A model generated the notes under the pieces. That model worked only from the letters and a program-made list of their open reading frames with translations. It had not been told where the DNA came from and ran no database searches. Position numbers and translations under genes: made by a program. From contig JAHLJT010009436.1 in the NCBI GenBank assembly GCA_031308135.1, forward strand, positions 121,745,608-121,809,607: a stretch of 64,000 bases of DNA, written 5' to 3'. This DNA comes from Acheta domesticus. Taxonomy: Eukaryota > Arthropoda > Insecta > Orthoptera > Gryllidae. Shown in pieces: positions 11,576 through 22,990 of the stretch (its first letter is position 1; each line of letters opens with the position of its first letter).

Positions 11576-12105
11576 GTTCATCTTCCAGGAATCGCTTTTT
11601 CAGACTTCTGAAGCAAATAAATACATCACAAAATACATTCATTACCGACACTGCTACCTACGTTTTGCTTATTACCATTGAAGTTCACACACTTAAACCA
11701 ACACATTTGCTCGAAATATCCAATTGTATTTGTTATGATTTGGTGTGTCTATCAGATCCATCAACTTTTCGCTCATTCTTTATACAAGCAAGACGTCCAT
11801 TAAATACCATTATTACTCTTACCTCTATCCTTCGATATTACACCACAAAAATGCTCTGTAGCATCATCTACTGTAAAATATGTTACGTTCATTAAACGAA
11901 TATTTTATGACTTATTTCTACATTTATTACCTACAGATCTTCATTTTATTATAATCATAACGTCACGCATTAGCGGAATTGAAACATACGCCCACTATGT
12001 ACTAATTTGATCTATAACTGATTTTCTTCCAGAAACATGCCAATCGCTTCCACTTCGTTAGTACTACCAATGCCGTGATCACTTCAGGACATCAAAGTAA
12101 ATCCA
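11576..12105. other. AT-rich spacer
   Basis: AT-rich DNA between the LTR-like block and island 7. Nothing was recognised. Confidence 0.55.
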
Positions 12106-12109
12106 CTGT

Positions 12110-12800
12110 CGTGCCCATATTCCCCCACACCCATCCAGTCACCACGCGCCCTCTGGAATCCCCACCCGCGTCCACCGCCGCCATCACGGCCGCCGCGGCG
12201 CGGGCGCCGCCGCAGCCAAATCCACTTTGCGGCCGCGGCGCGCATTACTCGGCGTTAGGCGCGCTATCTGCGGCGCCGGCGGACGCGCGCGCCCGTCGTA
12301 ACTCCGCGTTTGCGGCCGCGGCCGCGGAGGGCGTGGCGAGCGCGCGGCCGGGGCGGGGCGGGACGGACCGGCGCGCGGGCGGAAGGCGAGAGGGTCGGGC
12401 GGCCAGCACAGGGAGGAGAGGCTGGGCTGCCGGAACAGAGCATGGGGGTTGGGGTGTTTGGGTCGGGCAGCTGGCGGGGTGAGATAGGGTCGAGTGGATG
12501 GGTAAGGTGGAGAGGGGCGGATAGGGTGAATAGGAGTGGTGAGGGGCGGAGAGGTTGGTGAGAGGCGGACAGGGTGGAGCGGGGCGGAGAGGGTGGAGCG
12601 GGGCGGAGAGGGTGGAGCGGGGCGGAGACCGAAGAGAGGGCGCAGAGGGTGGAGCGGGGCGGAGAGGATGGAGAGGGGTGGGCATGGAGGAATTGGGGGG
12701 TGGGCAGGGTCAGTGGAGAAGTGGGGTAGGTAGGCAGAGCGGGTGCGGTGGGGCGGAGATTGAGATGGTCCAGTGAGTGTGGCCAGCCAGTTACTGGAAC
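12110..12800. promoter_or_regulatory. CpG-rich island 7
   Basis: The left half is unique and extremely CpG-dense (GCGGCCGCGG-type words at 12180-12360). The right half is G-rich on the plus strand and partly tandem. The ORFs of up to 206 codons on the minus strand are Pro/Ser/Arg low complexity. Confidence 0.55.
12530..12670. repeat. 19-bp G-rich imperfect tandem repeat
   Basis: Units of the type GTGGAGCGGGGCGGAGAGG recur with small changes, about six to seven times, one interrupted near 12630. The plus strand is the G-rich strand. Confidence 0.75.
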
Positions 12801-13380
12801 TCAATCGATTCCCGGTTTTCGACAGCAGAACCGTAAACCTCCGCGACGAGCGAGGCTTGTTTCCCTGTGGGTATGAGATCGCCCTCGGTAGAAGATTTAG
12901 CGCATATCGCGCATGGATTTCGCTCTGACGGGAACATCGATTGAGCGCAGGACCGCAACGGAATAATTCAGGTAAGTAGTGAGATGTGCACGCTCTCCGG
13001 GAAGCACGATGCGCAACAACAGAATCGAACGTGATGACGTATTTCTATCCGATACTTGGCAGGTCCATCTCCCTCGTAACCTCTTCCTCGTTCTGTCATA
13101 TACTGTAATGCGCTGGAGAACATTAGTTTGCTCCACGGTACGAGCAGATGTTTGCCACACGACCGCAAAATCACTCACGCACTTCCGATGATGCAAAGTG
13201 AATGGAGATGAGTCACTCCGGAAGTGCTAGTCACAGTCTGCGGTCACCGGGAGCGATTTCGTGGTGACTCAACGCCAGCCGGAGTCGCCGCGCAGAGGTA
13301 GCAATCCACGCGTGACACCGCGCAGGGGGAACGGGCGGCAGCGCAGCCAGTCTGTGTCTTTTGAATAGGCGGCCACAAAC
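12801..13380. other. Intermediate-GC unique DNA
   Basis: Moderate GC content with CpG retained, especially 13200-13360. ORFs of about 70-100 codons on both strands have no recognisable domain. It may be the flank of island 7 or a weak island of its own. Confidence 0.4.
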
Positions 13381-14250
13381 GCATAAAAATGTTCAACGGG
13401 GAGTTACAGTGTGGAAAGCTGTAGATGAAGACAGAAAGGAGGTATGTGATGTCAGATGCATAAATAAGTGTCTAAAATAGTGACCAACCCTCTCGGTTAC
13501 TGTACATAAGCGGAAATACTTTTATGCATTCAGAAAAGCTGCAAAAGATGGAAATGAATGAAAAATTAGAAATGAAAAGAAATGATAAAGAAGATATTTG
13601 ATTTCCTTTAAAAGGGAAATGGAATCAGAAAAGAAAAATGTGTAATGGACAGGTCAACATAAGTCTATGAAACACAAACACGAAGATTAATATACAACTC
13701 AAGGACGATAAAAAATAAAGCCGAATAAATATGAAAAAAGGGGTGCTATAGCAGACCACACTTTCTGGCATTATTTATAACTATATTATTAGTACTATTA
13801 TTTGTAATTATATTAGGCTTATTACTTTTATTAATTTCAACTAGTATATTCTTGTTAATAATTTGCACGGACTTGAATATATTTCTAATCTGATGGAGAA
13901 ATAATTTAATCTCAAATTTCTTTCAATCTCCTTAAATTGTTCGTTTCCTTCAAGAACAGATATGGAATGGTAATTCGGTACTTCACGGAGTCAGTACAGT
14001 TGAGCAACTTTCTATTTGCTCCACAAATCTTCGAGGAACCATCAAAGTTCGTTGTGGGCACAAAGCAGCAGATTTGTCTATATAAGGAACCGATTGTTTT
14101 ACGAAAACTCTAACTTCAGTTACGAATTGGTTGGGCAGGTTCCAAAATTGTTGAACTTTTGAAATTTTCAAAATGTCTGTATTTTTAATTAAAATAGGAT
14201 CTACACCTTGCTATTAATAGGAAAAATTAGTTATATTTGAGCAAACACTA
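13381..14250. other. AT-rich spacer
   Basis: AT-rich DNA with an imperfect ATT-rich patch around 13770-13860. Nothing else was recognised. Confidence 0.55.
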
Positions 14251-14254
14251 TAAA

Positions 14255-14590
14255 AAACTGGAGCAATTTTTGAGAAATGTTTGAAAATGTTGCAGAGGAT
14301 CCATGTAAAATACCTCAAAGAATAGTAGATTTCTTTTCGATTGGCATGTTCTCGAGTGAGGACTGAAGGATTCAGGAATACAGATTTGGGAAAAATTCTG
14401 TGAATGGTTTAAGGTGTGGTGTTCCAGACGGACGGACGTATGCATGATTTTAAAAAAACCTTTTCAGTATCGATGAGCCCCAAATTTTAATTAAAATTTC
14501 GACATGAGCTTTTGCAACAATACAACTTTGACTATATTACATATACTGCATTTCACTCAATTTATGCTAGTGCAAGAGAAAGTAAAACTG
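14255..14590 (-). mobile_element. Interspersed repeat family Y, copy 1
   Basis: It aligns collinearly with 24190-24556. Shared landmarks on the minus strand, in order, are ACTTTCTC near the start, a GGGGTC/GGGCTC block, a CGTCCGTCCGT-like block followed by GAACACCAC, and a terminal AT-rich segment. Copy 1 is more diverged. No coding capacity is visible. Class unknown. Confidence 0.6.
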
Positions 14591-14639
14591 TACTCCCTTT
14601 CTTTTACTCAAAAGAACGACTTAAGTCAAGGAAAGGGAG

Positions 14640-14960
14640 AGAAAGCATGCGCTGCAATGGGGAAGCACGGCTAGGTAGATTCCCGAGCTGCGAGCGGGGG
14701 GCGCTGGGTGTATTTGGGAGGGGCGGGGAAGGGGCACACCTGCGCAGTCGCAGGCGATCTGCGCGTGCACACACGCCATTGTGCCTCCATAATGCACCAG
14801 GGCGGGCAGGCGGGCGACGAGAAGTGCGAGCGGAGGGAGATTGGGCGCAGGGAAATGGAGGTTGATGGCGAGAGGGAAGGCGAGGGTAGCGCGCAGCGCT
14901 GACTTTAACATTGGCGGCGAGGTAATTACCATGAATTAGTGAAAAATTACTCAGCCGTAG
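14640..14960. promoter_or_regulatory. CpG-rich island 8
   Basis: GC-rich island ending in a homeodomain-type cluster: the perfect palindrome GGTAATTACC (14921-14930) followed by GAATTAG. Overlapping ORFs on both strands are low complexity. Confidence 0.5.
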
Positions 14961-16800
14961 AACCGCACCCGCCGCCAACCAAGAGTAAGACCTCGCTGCT
15001 CAGTGTACTGAATCTTGCTTGGAAAACACCAAGAAGAGCACATTTTATGGCCAAAATGCTTTTATATCTTCTTTAAAACTAGATATATGTAATCTTTCTT
15101 GATAGTAGTAATTATTCCTTAGTTAATGGTAATATTAATTTACTACAGGAATAATAATATCAATAATTATAATAATAAAAAACACTTTATGCTATCCATT
15201 CCAAGCTTCAATATTTAAACTAATATACTGAATTATATATTTGGTTTAATACTTCATTACATTTTTGTAATTTTAGTGAGAGGAAAAGTTATACCTACAT
15301 ACATATTCTTTTATTTTATTTTTTGCTTACGTTTATATAAAAATAATGGTTTACAATGCGAAAAATGAACAAAAGCCACGCAAAAGAAGTAAAAGGCGGT
15401 GATATGTCTGCTTCAGCCACACACTGGGCATGCTGATACTCGTACCATTCCATGCCAATTGACCTACATACCATACACCAAATCACTTCTTCAAAAGCCA
15501 ACTGTAACATTTTCGACACTATTTGCATACGAAGGTAATATCAAAGTCATAGAATATTGTTGCTGGTTTACAGGCAAAAAAGGGGCTGAGAATAAGATCT
15601 ACCAAGACGCAAGATATTCTTAATATCACGCTCTGCTGCTCACGCAAAAACTCTAAGCTTGGGAGGGAAAATTGAAATTTACGATAAACAATGTAGCTGT
15701 AAAACATTCATTGCCATTCTTCCTTTCAATGCGCTGCCAGCAGCGGTAAGGGAAGAAGAAATGGACCAAAGTGAAAGTGAAATTTGCCAAAGCGGAAGAG
15801 GTAACAGCAAACGCTCAGACAATTCATGCAGAGTCGACAGGAGTATTAGTGAAAACTGAAACTGATTGAACTGCAAATTGCTGCGGTGGCCGCCAGAGTG
15901 ACTTCTCCGTTAAATATAACGTCCCGTGTGAAGTAATTCTTTACCGATATTCCATGTTTCTATGACACATACTGAGTAACTGAGATGAGAAATTAAGGAT
16001 GAATGTGTGCTGCGATAGAAGGCGGCGTAGTCAAGGAAGCACATCAGCAACGTGAGAGGAAGCACGTGTGCTAATGGATAAGATCCTATGATAGTATTGT
16101 GGTTCAGGAAGCCGGATGGGCATGAATGAAGAGGATGAATGTGAATAGGAAGTTGTGGTGGATAGTGTTAAAGTGAAACGATAAAGCACGTGTAAGGACA
16201 ATGAACAATTGTTTACGCAAGGTGTGAAGGTAATGTGATGATAATGCTGGAAGGACAGAATAATGCGAAGGTCTGCGAAGGTGCAAAGGGTAAGCAAAGC
16301 TCCGAATTGCAATAACTACTCTCCCCCAGCCGAGCTACAATAAGCTTAGGAAAATGTTCACGTTTCGGACCATGGCAACAGAACATTTGTTAGAACAACA
16401 GATGAAAAAGAATTTAAAAGTATTTTTGGAATAAGTCATAAAACCAGATAGACAAGTGCGCGCGCCAAGGCATAGGCAAACTGGAATACAAGATGGAATA
16501 TGAAAAACGATCAATCAGCACGTAAAATGAGAACATTTGACGTAATTTTTATAGAAAGGGTGACTAGTCAAGATCCATTGTCCGTGCGAGTTTGAATTAA
16601 TAGCGATAAAACACTGAAAGTAAGAAAATAAATGATAGATCGGAATGGGCAGGAGAAAAAAAAGTCATGGAACTTCATTGAAAACAGGAAAATGTCTGTT
16701 ATGTCAACGGTGGCAATTATTTTTTGCAAATTAGGCCTATTTATTCTTGTTTATGAGTCCATTGTAATTAGAACGGAGGAAAATAATAACACTGACCCTA
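14961..16800. other. AT-rich spacer, nothing recognised
   Basis: AT-rich noncoding DNA. The ORFs at 15659-15876 and 16031-16312 are under 100 codons with no recognisable domain. Confidence 0.55.
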
Positions 16801-16804
16801 ATGA

Positions 16805-16965
16805 TAAAGAACAGAAGCCCGTTTAGGCATAAAAAGAAACTTGAGAAAACCTGGGAACCCCTTTAATCTCGCCACGCTACCAACTTCCTCCTGAATTGAC
16901 CAGATATCGAATCGCGATACCAAAGTTGCACGCCTAGCACACCGTAGGACATTTCGAAGAGAAGT
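16805..16965 (-). mobile_element. tRNA-derived SINE-like element (S2)
   Basis: On the minus strand an A-box-like TGCTAGGCGTG (plus 16929-16939) precedes a B-box-like GCGATTCGATATC (plus 16903-16915). The body contains GTGGCGAGATT and then CAGGTTTTCTCAAGTTTC. The same order of head and body words occurs in S1 at 24560-24700 (GTGGCGAAC, CAGGTTTTCTCGGAGTTC), so these are two copies of one family. Confidence 0.6.
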
Positions 16966-16974
16966 GTCTGCGGC

Positions 16975-17325
16975 TAAACACAAACGCGAATGACTTCCCT
17001 GCGCCGCCGGAGCGGAGGTGGCGGCAGCGACCGAGCGTCGATCCGCTGCGAAAGTGAAATTTTGCGGCAAAACAAACGCGGGAGCGGCGCTGCGCGTGCG
17101 GTAATGAGCTCGGGAGGGGTGCCGTGCGGGCAGGGCGGGGAGGGGGCGGGGACGGGGACGAGCGGCGGTTTAAAGCCGAGCAAGAATTCTAAGCCCCGGG
17201 CGCCGCGCCGCCACACGTGCGCCCGCACATCGACCGGCCGCCCGCGGGCGGCGCGCGAGCCTCCGTCTGCCTGCGTCTTCCGGCCATACGTGCGAGCGGA
17301 TTTCTCGGGCCAGCGCTGGAGCTAG
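16975..17325. promoter_or_regulatory. CpG-rich island 9
   Basis: Sharp CpG-rich block with GC boxes near 17120-17160. Repeat X copy 1 begins directly at its right edge (17321). ORFs of 84-111 codons lie on both strands and are not convincing. Confidence 0.5.
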
Positions 17326-17883
17326 ACAATTTCGAGTGATGCTGCTGTGATCGATAGTTTTCCGTGGTTTCTTCGATCAACGACAGTAAAATGCCGGAGT
17401 AATATTTGAACAAACGGGCCACGGACCGCGCGCGACCTTTTCTTCTTTTCCTTGTCCTATTCTCACCCCCTTACACACACGTGCGCCCGCACACACTTAC
17501 ACTAACATGCACTACACTACCACACATGCCGGGTGACCGGTCGGGAGCATAGAGCGTGTCCCGGTTGGGGCGGTGCCCCGCTGGTGAGAGATAGTATGTA
17601 CCTGGTTGGGGAAAACCCCGCTAGTCGACGATAGGTCAGCGCCAGATCTCGCCATCCAGCGGGAGATCACCGCCATCTCCCGATGAAAAAAAAACATGTA
17701 CTACACCTAGGGGCCGTCCGTAAGTTACGTAAAGCAGATTTCGAATATTTTCAATACTTCTTCCCCCTTGCAACGCACTTCCCTATCTCTATGTAACGGA
17801 ACATAACGCTGCCTCAGACCCCCTCCCTCCTCCTTTAGCGTTACGCAATTTATGAATGACCCCTTACGGGACTAACGACCCCT
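17321..17883 (+). mobile_element. Interspersed repeat family X, copy 1 (interrupted)
   Basis: It shares a long series of words with 30908-31386: a GTTTTCCGTG block, TTCTTCGATCA, TGCCGGAG, ACAAACGGG.CACGGAC, CCTTGTCCTATT, TTACACACA, GCCCCGCTGG/GCCCTGCTGG, CTCCCGA and CGGGACTAA. Alignment of the two copies shows that 17710-17863 is an insertion in copy 1. No coding capacity is evident. The family is not recognised; it could be part of a longer LINE or an unclassified retroposon. Confidence 0.7.
17710..17863. mobile_element. 154-bp MITE nested in repeat X copy 1
   Basis: Terminal inverted repeats: the left end GGGGCCGTCCGTAAGTTACG matches the reverse complement of the right end, GGGGTCATTCATAAATTGCG, with the next bases also shared (about 16 of 23). 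It is flanked by TA on both sides, and the second X copy has a single uninterrupted TA at the matching place (ACTAACGGG near 31370). This gives an empty-site comparison. A TA target duplication suggests a Tc1/mariner-type or TWA-targeting relative. Confidence 0.7.
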
Positions 17884-18415
17884 AGTTGACGCGCCGGGAA
17901 TCACTAACAATCTATCAACAAGGGTAATGCTGATTAGTACCCCCGAAAAAAATATTAAAAATGTGAAAGTTGTATCAAGAAACTATCTCAGTTATTTTAT
18001 TTCAACAAATAACAAAAATCATAACGTTAAACTAGAAAAAGTTTTTGGAAATATTTTTTAACTAATAGTTTTAAATAAAAGTATTTAGTAATCAAATAAT
18101 ACAATTTACACGGTGAGCTTAAAACGCCAAAAACTGTTTTGTTGAGTTAGTGTTTAACAAAATCATTAGTTAAATAAATGAAATAATAAATATGACTTTC
18201 AGTAGGTCCTATTTTAATGTTAGAGTCATCTGATTCATTTCAATGAGTCCCACCCTAAGTAATGACTATAATTAACTACTTAAGGCAAAAAAATAATTGA
18301 AAATTTTATGAAATATCAGACTACTGTATCGCGATTTATCAAATTACGATAAGGATTTTTTCAACATCTTTCTTGTAATTTCTATTTCAATGTTTTATCA
18401 TTTTTTCCATCAGTC
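17884..18415. other. AT-rich spacer
   Basis: AT-rich DNA with no recognised feature. Confidence 0.6.
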
Positions 18416-18419
18416 CAAT

Positions 18420-18500
18420 CATCGGGCCCGTGACTTGCGGGGCTCTGGGCGATTGCCCGCATTGCCCATGCCTAGCGCCGGCACTACCTGGGGTACAGCA
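18420..18500. mobile_element. Possible MITE end fragment (hAT-like)
   Basis: Isolated GC-rich patch in AT-rich DNA, with GGGCGATTGCCCGCATTGCC followed by GCCTAGCGCCGGC. The style matches the right subterminal region of GGGGCC-type hAT MITEs. No matching left end was found upstream, so this is a guess at a degraded end. Confidence 0.25.
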
Positions 18501-19004
18501 GGACGTCGGACGCTCCCCTCAGCTCCGTAGCACGATGTGCAGGTTTCTTAATGTGACACACGTGACTTCCGAAAACTTCTCGTCACATCTTCAGATCTAC
18601 TGTGGCGAAGCGGGCCAGATATTTTACTCTCCATAAGTTCCATTATCGTCTCATATAATACATACATACACACAACAATATACAAAGTCTGGAATTTGAA
18701 CAGAAATATTTTCTGATTTTGCGTAAGTTCATGAAACTCTCAAAGAATAGTACTGTTTGCATTACTTTAGAGAAATACTACGAAATTTATAAAAAAAAGT
18801 ATACTGTTCTCAGAGGCGTTTAATTACTACAGACTAGTGGACTCTTGAAATGAATTCTTACCAATAATAATTAATTATTCGAATTTTTAAAGACTGTCAT
18901 TAACAATTCTGTTCAATATTTCAGTTGCAATCTAATCAAACGTTTTAATATTGTCCAACTTCGCTCTAAACACAACCTCCATCAGATCTATAAAACAAAA
19001 GACA
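18501..19004. other. AT-rich spacer
   Basis: AT-rich DNA with no recognised feature. Confidence 0.6.
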
Positions 19005-19019
19005 TTCACATATCAAGAG

Positions 19020-19540
19020 ATAAAACAGAAGAAATGTAATTTTGGGGGAAGACACCAGTCGGGTTCAAGACAGTCGTTGATAACAAAAGTTTAGAAGAAG
19101 TCCCCTCCTTTACTTACTTAAAGTGTATAATACGTGATCAGAAAGATAGAGACACAGAAAACAAGCTTACGAGGTTCCAAGCAATGTGTGGAATGTGGAA
19201 TCATTTAGAACATCGTAACAAAATAAAACGAGACAAACTCAAATAAATAAAAAAAAAAACTTTGGCATTTACCAGGTTGCTATATGATTGCGACAACTGG
19301 ATACCGACAAAGATAACGATGGAAAGGATACAGGTAAGTGGAATGAGATGTTTGCGCAAAATTAAAGGGTGTTCAAGAGAGGATGTGTTTAGAAACGACA
19401 ACATAAGAAAAGAATTAAAAGTGTAGCCAAATCACACTAAGATGCAGTTTTCGTTGGAAAGAGACTGTGAAGATGGAACAGGCAGCTGCCTAAACCGCAT
19501 AGTGTAGACTAAGAAGAAGAAAAAGAAGAAGAGGGAATAT
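19020..19540 (+). pseudogene. Non-LTR retrotransposon reverse-transcriptase remnant (second LINE family)
   Basis: One plus-strand frame from about 19020 to 19425 keeps a recognisable retroelement C-terminal reverse-transcriptase sequence. It has SFTYLKCIIRD near 19105-19140, LLYDCDNW near 19277-19300 and RIQVSGMRCLRKIKGC near 19330-19375, the block order seen in many insect LINE polymerases. The frame is broken by in-frame stops (about 19039 and 19240) without an obvious frameshift. It ends in a GAA/AAG-rich tail at 19511-19537. The catalytic core lies upstream of this fragment and is absent. It has no zinc knuckle or restriction-like endonuclease, so it differs from the Dong-like copies. Clade not resolved. 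Confidence 0.65.
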
Positions 19541-21055
19541 AAACACACTCATAACTAGCGCTTCGTACGTTAACTTCCACCAAAAAATACCTACTTCTTC
19601 GTTAGGCCAATTGTCTCAAATTACATGTATTTGAAAATATTAACATGACTAACTTAAGGAATATAAGTCCTTGGATAATAGTCTGAAGAAACGATATAGC
19701 TGCAGAAACCAGAAGGTCATCTGAGTTCTACGTATATTGCTCGTTTCTGGGTACTACGTAATAGCTTTTACGGGAACAATGAGCTATTTCGCAAAGTTAT
19801 GTTAGAACTGAGAGTAAGGCAAACAAAGGCCAAACGTTACTCCAGGGAACAACTTCATAACTTCACATTTTCAGGAGCATAAGCACCCATGATGTCCATG
19901 TAAGAAAAACACCATGAGAAATGTTGGACGTGTGGAGTTCCATTTATGCAGACGCAATCAATAACTGTTGCCTTACAGAGTAGTAAAAAAGAACCACACA
20001 CTAAAAAAATGGCTCACAAGAATGTCATGAATATATTAGGCATTTATGAACCGAGTGTCACGACACCATTATTTGCAGACCTTTTAACGATCATCGCAAA
20101 TTTTATTTCATCGGTCAGGGAAGCAGTAAACTATGGCAAAGAGGTTCGAGGAGTTAGGAGCTTCCTCTAAATTAAATGAGAAGACCCCAGCAAGTTAGAA
20201 AATAGAACTGGGGTGTTTAAGAAAAGTGAAAAATAGAAATGTCACTTTTGAGTTAAGAGGTAAAAAGGTGGTGAAGAGAGATCATAGGACTGACGATATT
20301 TAGCTTACAGAAACTGCCTTTAGCTAAGACATAAAAGGCTCCGCACGGGAAAAGAGTCCGTTTTCGTGCAAAATGAATCTTTTTGAGAAGAATCATCTTT
20401 CTTATGCATTAACAATATGTTTTAAAAAACTTAAATTCTCCTAATGATTTTTAATTGTTTAAAAATAATTCTTTGTACTCTTAACGACACTTGTTCCATT
20501 AACTGGAAAATAAGGCAGTGATAAATTATTAAACAATAAAAGGTTTGAATATGAAAATTCATTTTAACAATTTAAATTTAGAATTTATTTTATCTGGACC
20601 AAGGGACAAGAACGAGCACTTTTATTATCCGGTAAAAAGGGAAAACTGAATGTACACGTATATTAGCGACTGACACACTAGCTTTTAGATCCAAGCACTG
20701 GGGTTTAAACATCGCTCGATTCATATGGAATCTGTGATGTATTTTATGACAAGAGTTCTCAGAAGGATTTCGCGGAACACCAGCCTCGCATTCCACTACC
20801 TAATCCATCTTCAGCCTTATTACTCACATCATCCTGGATCATTTTAATCACCTTAAAGTTAACGCTTTTTAGGGAGAATCGACGAAGTTCGCGTTGACAA
20901 CCTGGTTGTTGAACTACGGCGATTGTACAGTATCTCAGCATGTTACTTCAACTGACAATCAAATAATATTAAAAATGCTGTCACCTACAGCGACCCAGAA
21001 ACTCTTAAATTATCTTCAATAATGTAAAATCTTGGTCCTAATCATCATATAACAA
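19541..21055. other. AT-rich spacer, nothing recognised
   Basis: AT-rich noncoding DNA. Short ORFs (19946-20170 plus, 20590-20941 minus) have no recognisable domain. Confidence 0.55.
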
Positions 21056-21059
21056 TCTC

Positions 21060-21390
21060 ACCACCTGCAGCCACCTCACAAACTCCGTGTTCATCGCCCG
21101 AGACATCGTCCGCCGCCAGGAGGGGGGCGCGTGGGCGACGGCGTGGGCCGCACGCGGAGCCCCCTAATCCGGGAGGGGCGACGGGGCCCGGCCGGGAGGG
21201 GCGGGGAAAGAGGCCCGGCGCCGGGCCTAATCCCGTGTTTATCGCGCGGCGTTTGATCGCGGCCGCCCGCCCACGCCTGACCAGGGCAGGCCGGGCCTCC
21301 TTTCGCTGCGGCGTTCCGGCACTCACGCCACCGCCCGCGCCTCCAGATCGAGGGAGGGCTTCCTTCAAGCTTTTAAAAGTCAGAGGGCGT
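21060..21390. promoter_or_regulatory. CpG-rich island 10
   Basis: Compact CpG-dense island with two TAATCC words in CCTAATCCGGG and CCTAATCCCG (a bicoid/Otx-type core) and a FOX-like GTGTTTATC. The minus ORF at 21045-21428 is open by composition. Confidence 0.5.
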
Positions 21391-22185
21391 TGCGTGAGAG
21401 CAAGTAGCAAATATGCAACTAATTCCACAGTATTAAAGTTGGATTTATTTATAAAATTTCAATATTGCAATTATTGTTTTTGCTTGTTTGCATTTGCGTC
21501 ACCGCTGGAAAGATTGGTATATAATCTGGACATCCATTTTAGTTCTATAATAATATCTTTTAAAACAATGCACTTTTAGCTCTTTGGTATTATATGCATT
21601 TTATTTTAATTGCTTTTCCATATTTCGCATTCTCTGGGAATCTCCTGTTCTGTATACTTTAAAATAATTCTCAATGTACGGAAAACTGGTTTTTATCGAT
21701 GCTCTACAAAAAGAAGAACACATCGATTGTTTCGAAAGCAAAAATTCCGTTTTCTTCTGCTTCATCGCATGCACTGGTATGCGATGTTCGCATTACATTA
21801 TTTTTTAACCAATATTTTGTTAGTAGTAAAAAATTAACATAAAGAAAAGAAAATTATTGGGAAATGAATTCCTTTCTTAGAGTATCCATGAACTCACGGG
21901 ATGACTCAGACAATATTAAAGTTGTTAACACTTCCACCTTGAAGTCAATGTAATGGTAATTCTAGAATACAAACGTCATCCCTACAGTGTACGCTGAATT
22001 ATCACCTTCGATATCAAACCTCATTCTAAATTCAAAAACACCAATCGATATTATCTTCATGCAGTTACAAAGAACTCTAATGCCACTTACCGTACGCAAG
22101 TAACGAGACAATAGCAGCAGCCGTGTTGCCTTTCCACGTACAAAAAACCATTCCACCGCACAGCGTCCGCGTCGTGTTACAACGC
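21391..22185. other. AT-rich spacer
   Basis: AT-rich DNA. No gene or repeat was recognised. Confidence 0.6.
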
Positions 22186-22189
22186 CGCA

Positions 22190-22990
22190 ATTAGAACATC
22201 GAGCACAAGAGAGCGCGCGCGCGGGGGTCACGGGGAGAAAGTAAAAGTGCGAACGCTCGCCGGTCGAGCCATACATTACGCGGCTATCGGGCGCTATCGC
22301 GGGCATCGGGCGCGGCCGAAGCGCGGGGCCGCCACTGCGCCACAAAGAACATAATAAGGACGCGCGTCGGTTGCCGCGGCGGCGAAGCGCAGACGAGGCG
22401 CGCGCGAAACGAGAAAGAGATAAAATCGCGAGAGCGCGCGCATTTGCACAGCGCGAGCGAAGGCGGCGCGGCGGGGCGGCGCGGCGGGGCGGGGCGGGGC
22501 GGGGCGGGGCGGGGCGGTGGGGCAGGGCGGTGGGGCGGGGCGGGGCGGGGCGGTGGGGCGGGGCGGGGCGGGGCGGTGGGGCGGGGCGGGGCGGTGGGGC
22601 GGGGCGGGTGGGGCGGGGCGGTGGGGCGGGGCGGGGCGGTGGGGGCGGGGGCGGGGCGGTGGGGCGGGTGGTGGGGCAGGGCGGTGGGGCAGGGCGGTGG
22701 GGCAGGGCGGTGGGGCGGGGCCGTGGGGCGGAGCGGTGGGGCGGGGCCGTGGGGCGGAGCGGTGGGGCGGGCGTCCATTAGGCGGCGCGCGGGAGGCGGT
22801 TGGTGCGTACAATGCGCCATCCGAGGCCGCGCGGAGGGAACCGCGTGCAGCAGGGCGAGCACGGTCCCTCCCCCCCCCCGCCATATCCGAGAGGACACCG
22901 GCTGGATTGCCATTGCAACGAGGAGACAGAGCGGACGATGCGCCTTCATTTGGACGGAGGTCACGCGATAGTAATACGAAGTGCTCCGAG
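22190..22990. promoter_or_regulatory. CpG-rich island 11
   Basis: Strong island around the GGGGC-type array. Flanking unique parts (22190-22475 and 22780-22960) are CpG-rich. Five to six overlapping ORFs of 136-258 codons on both strands are Gly/Ala/Arg or Pro/Ala/His repeats created by the array. Confidence 0.55.
22478..22770. repeat. GGGGCGGGGC/GGTGGGGC-type G-rich array
   Basis: About 290 bp of alternating GGGGC and GGTGGGGC words on the plus strand. Nearly continuous runs of three or more Gs with 1-3 nt gaps make it a strong G-quadruplex candidate, and it contains many GC-box (Sp1-type) words. Confidence 0.9.
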
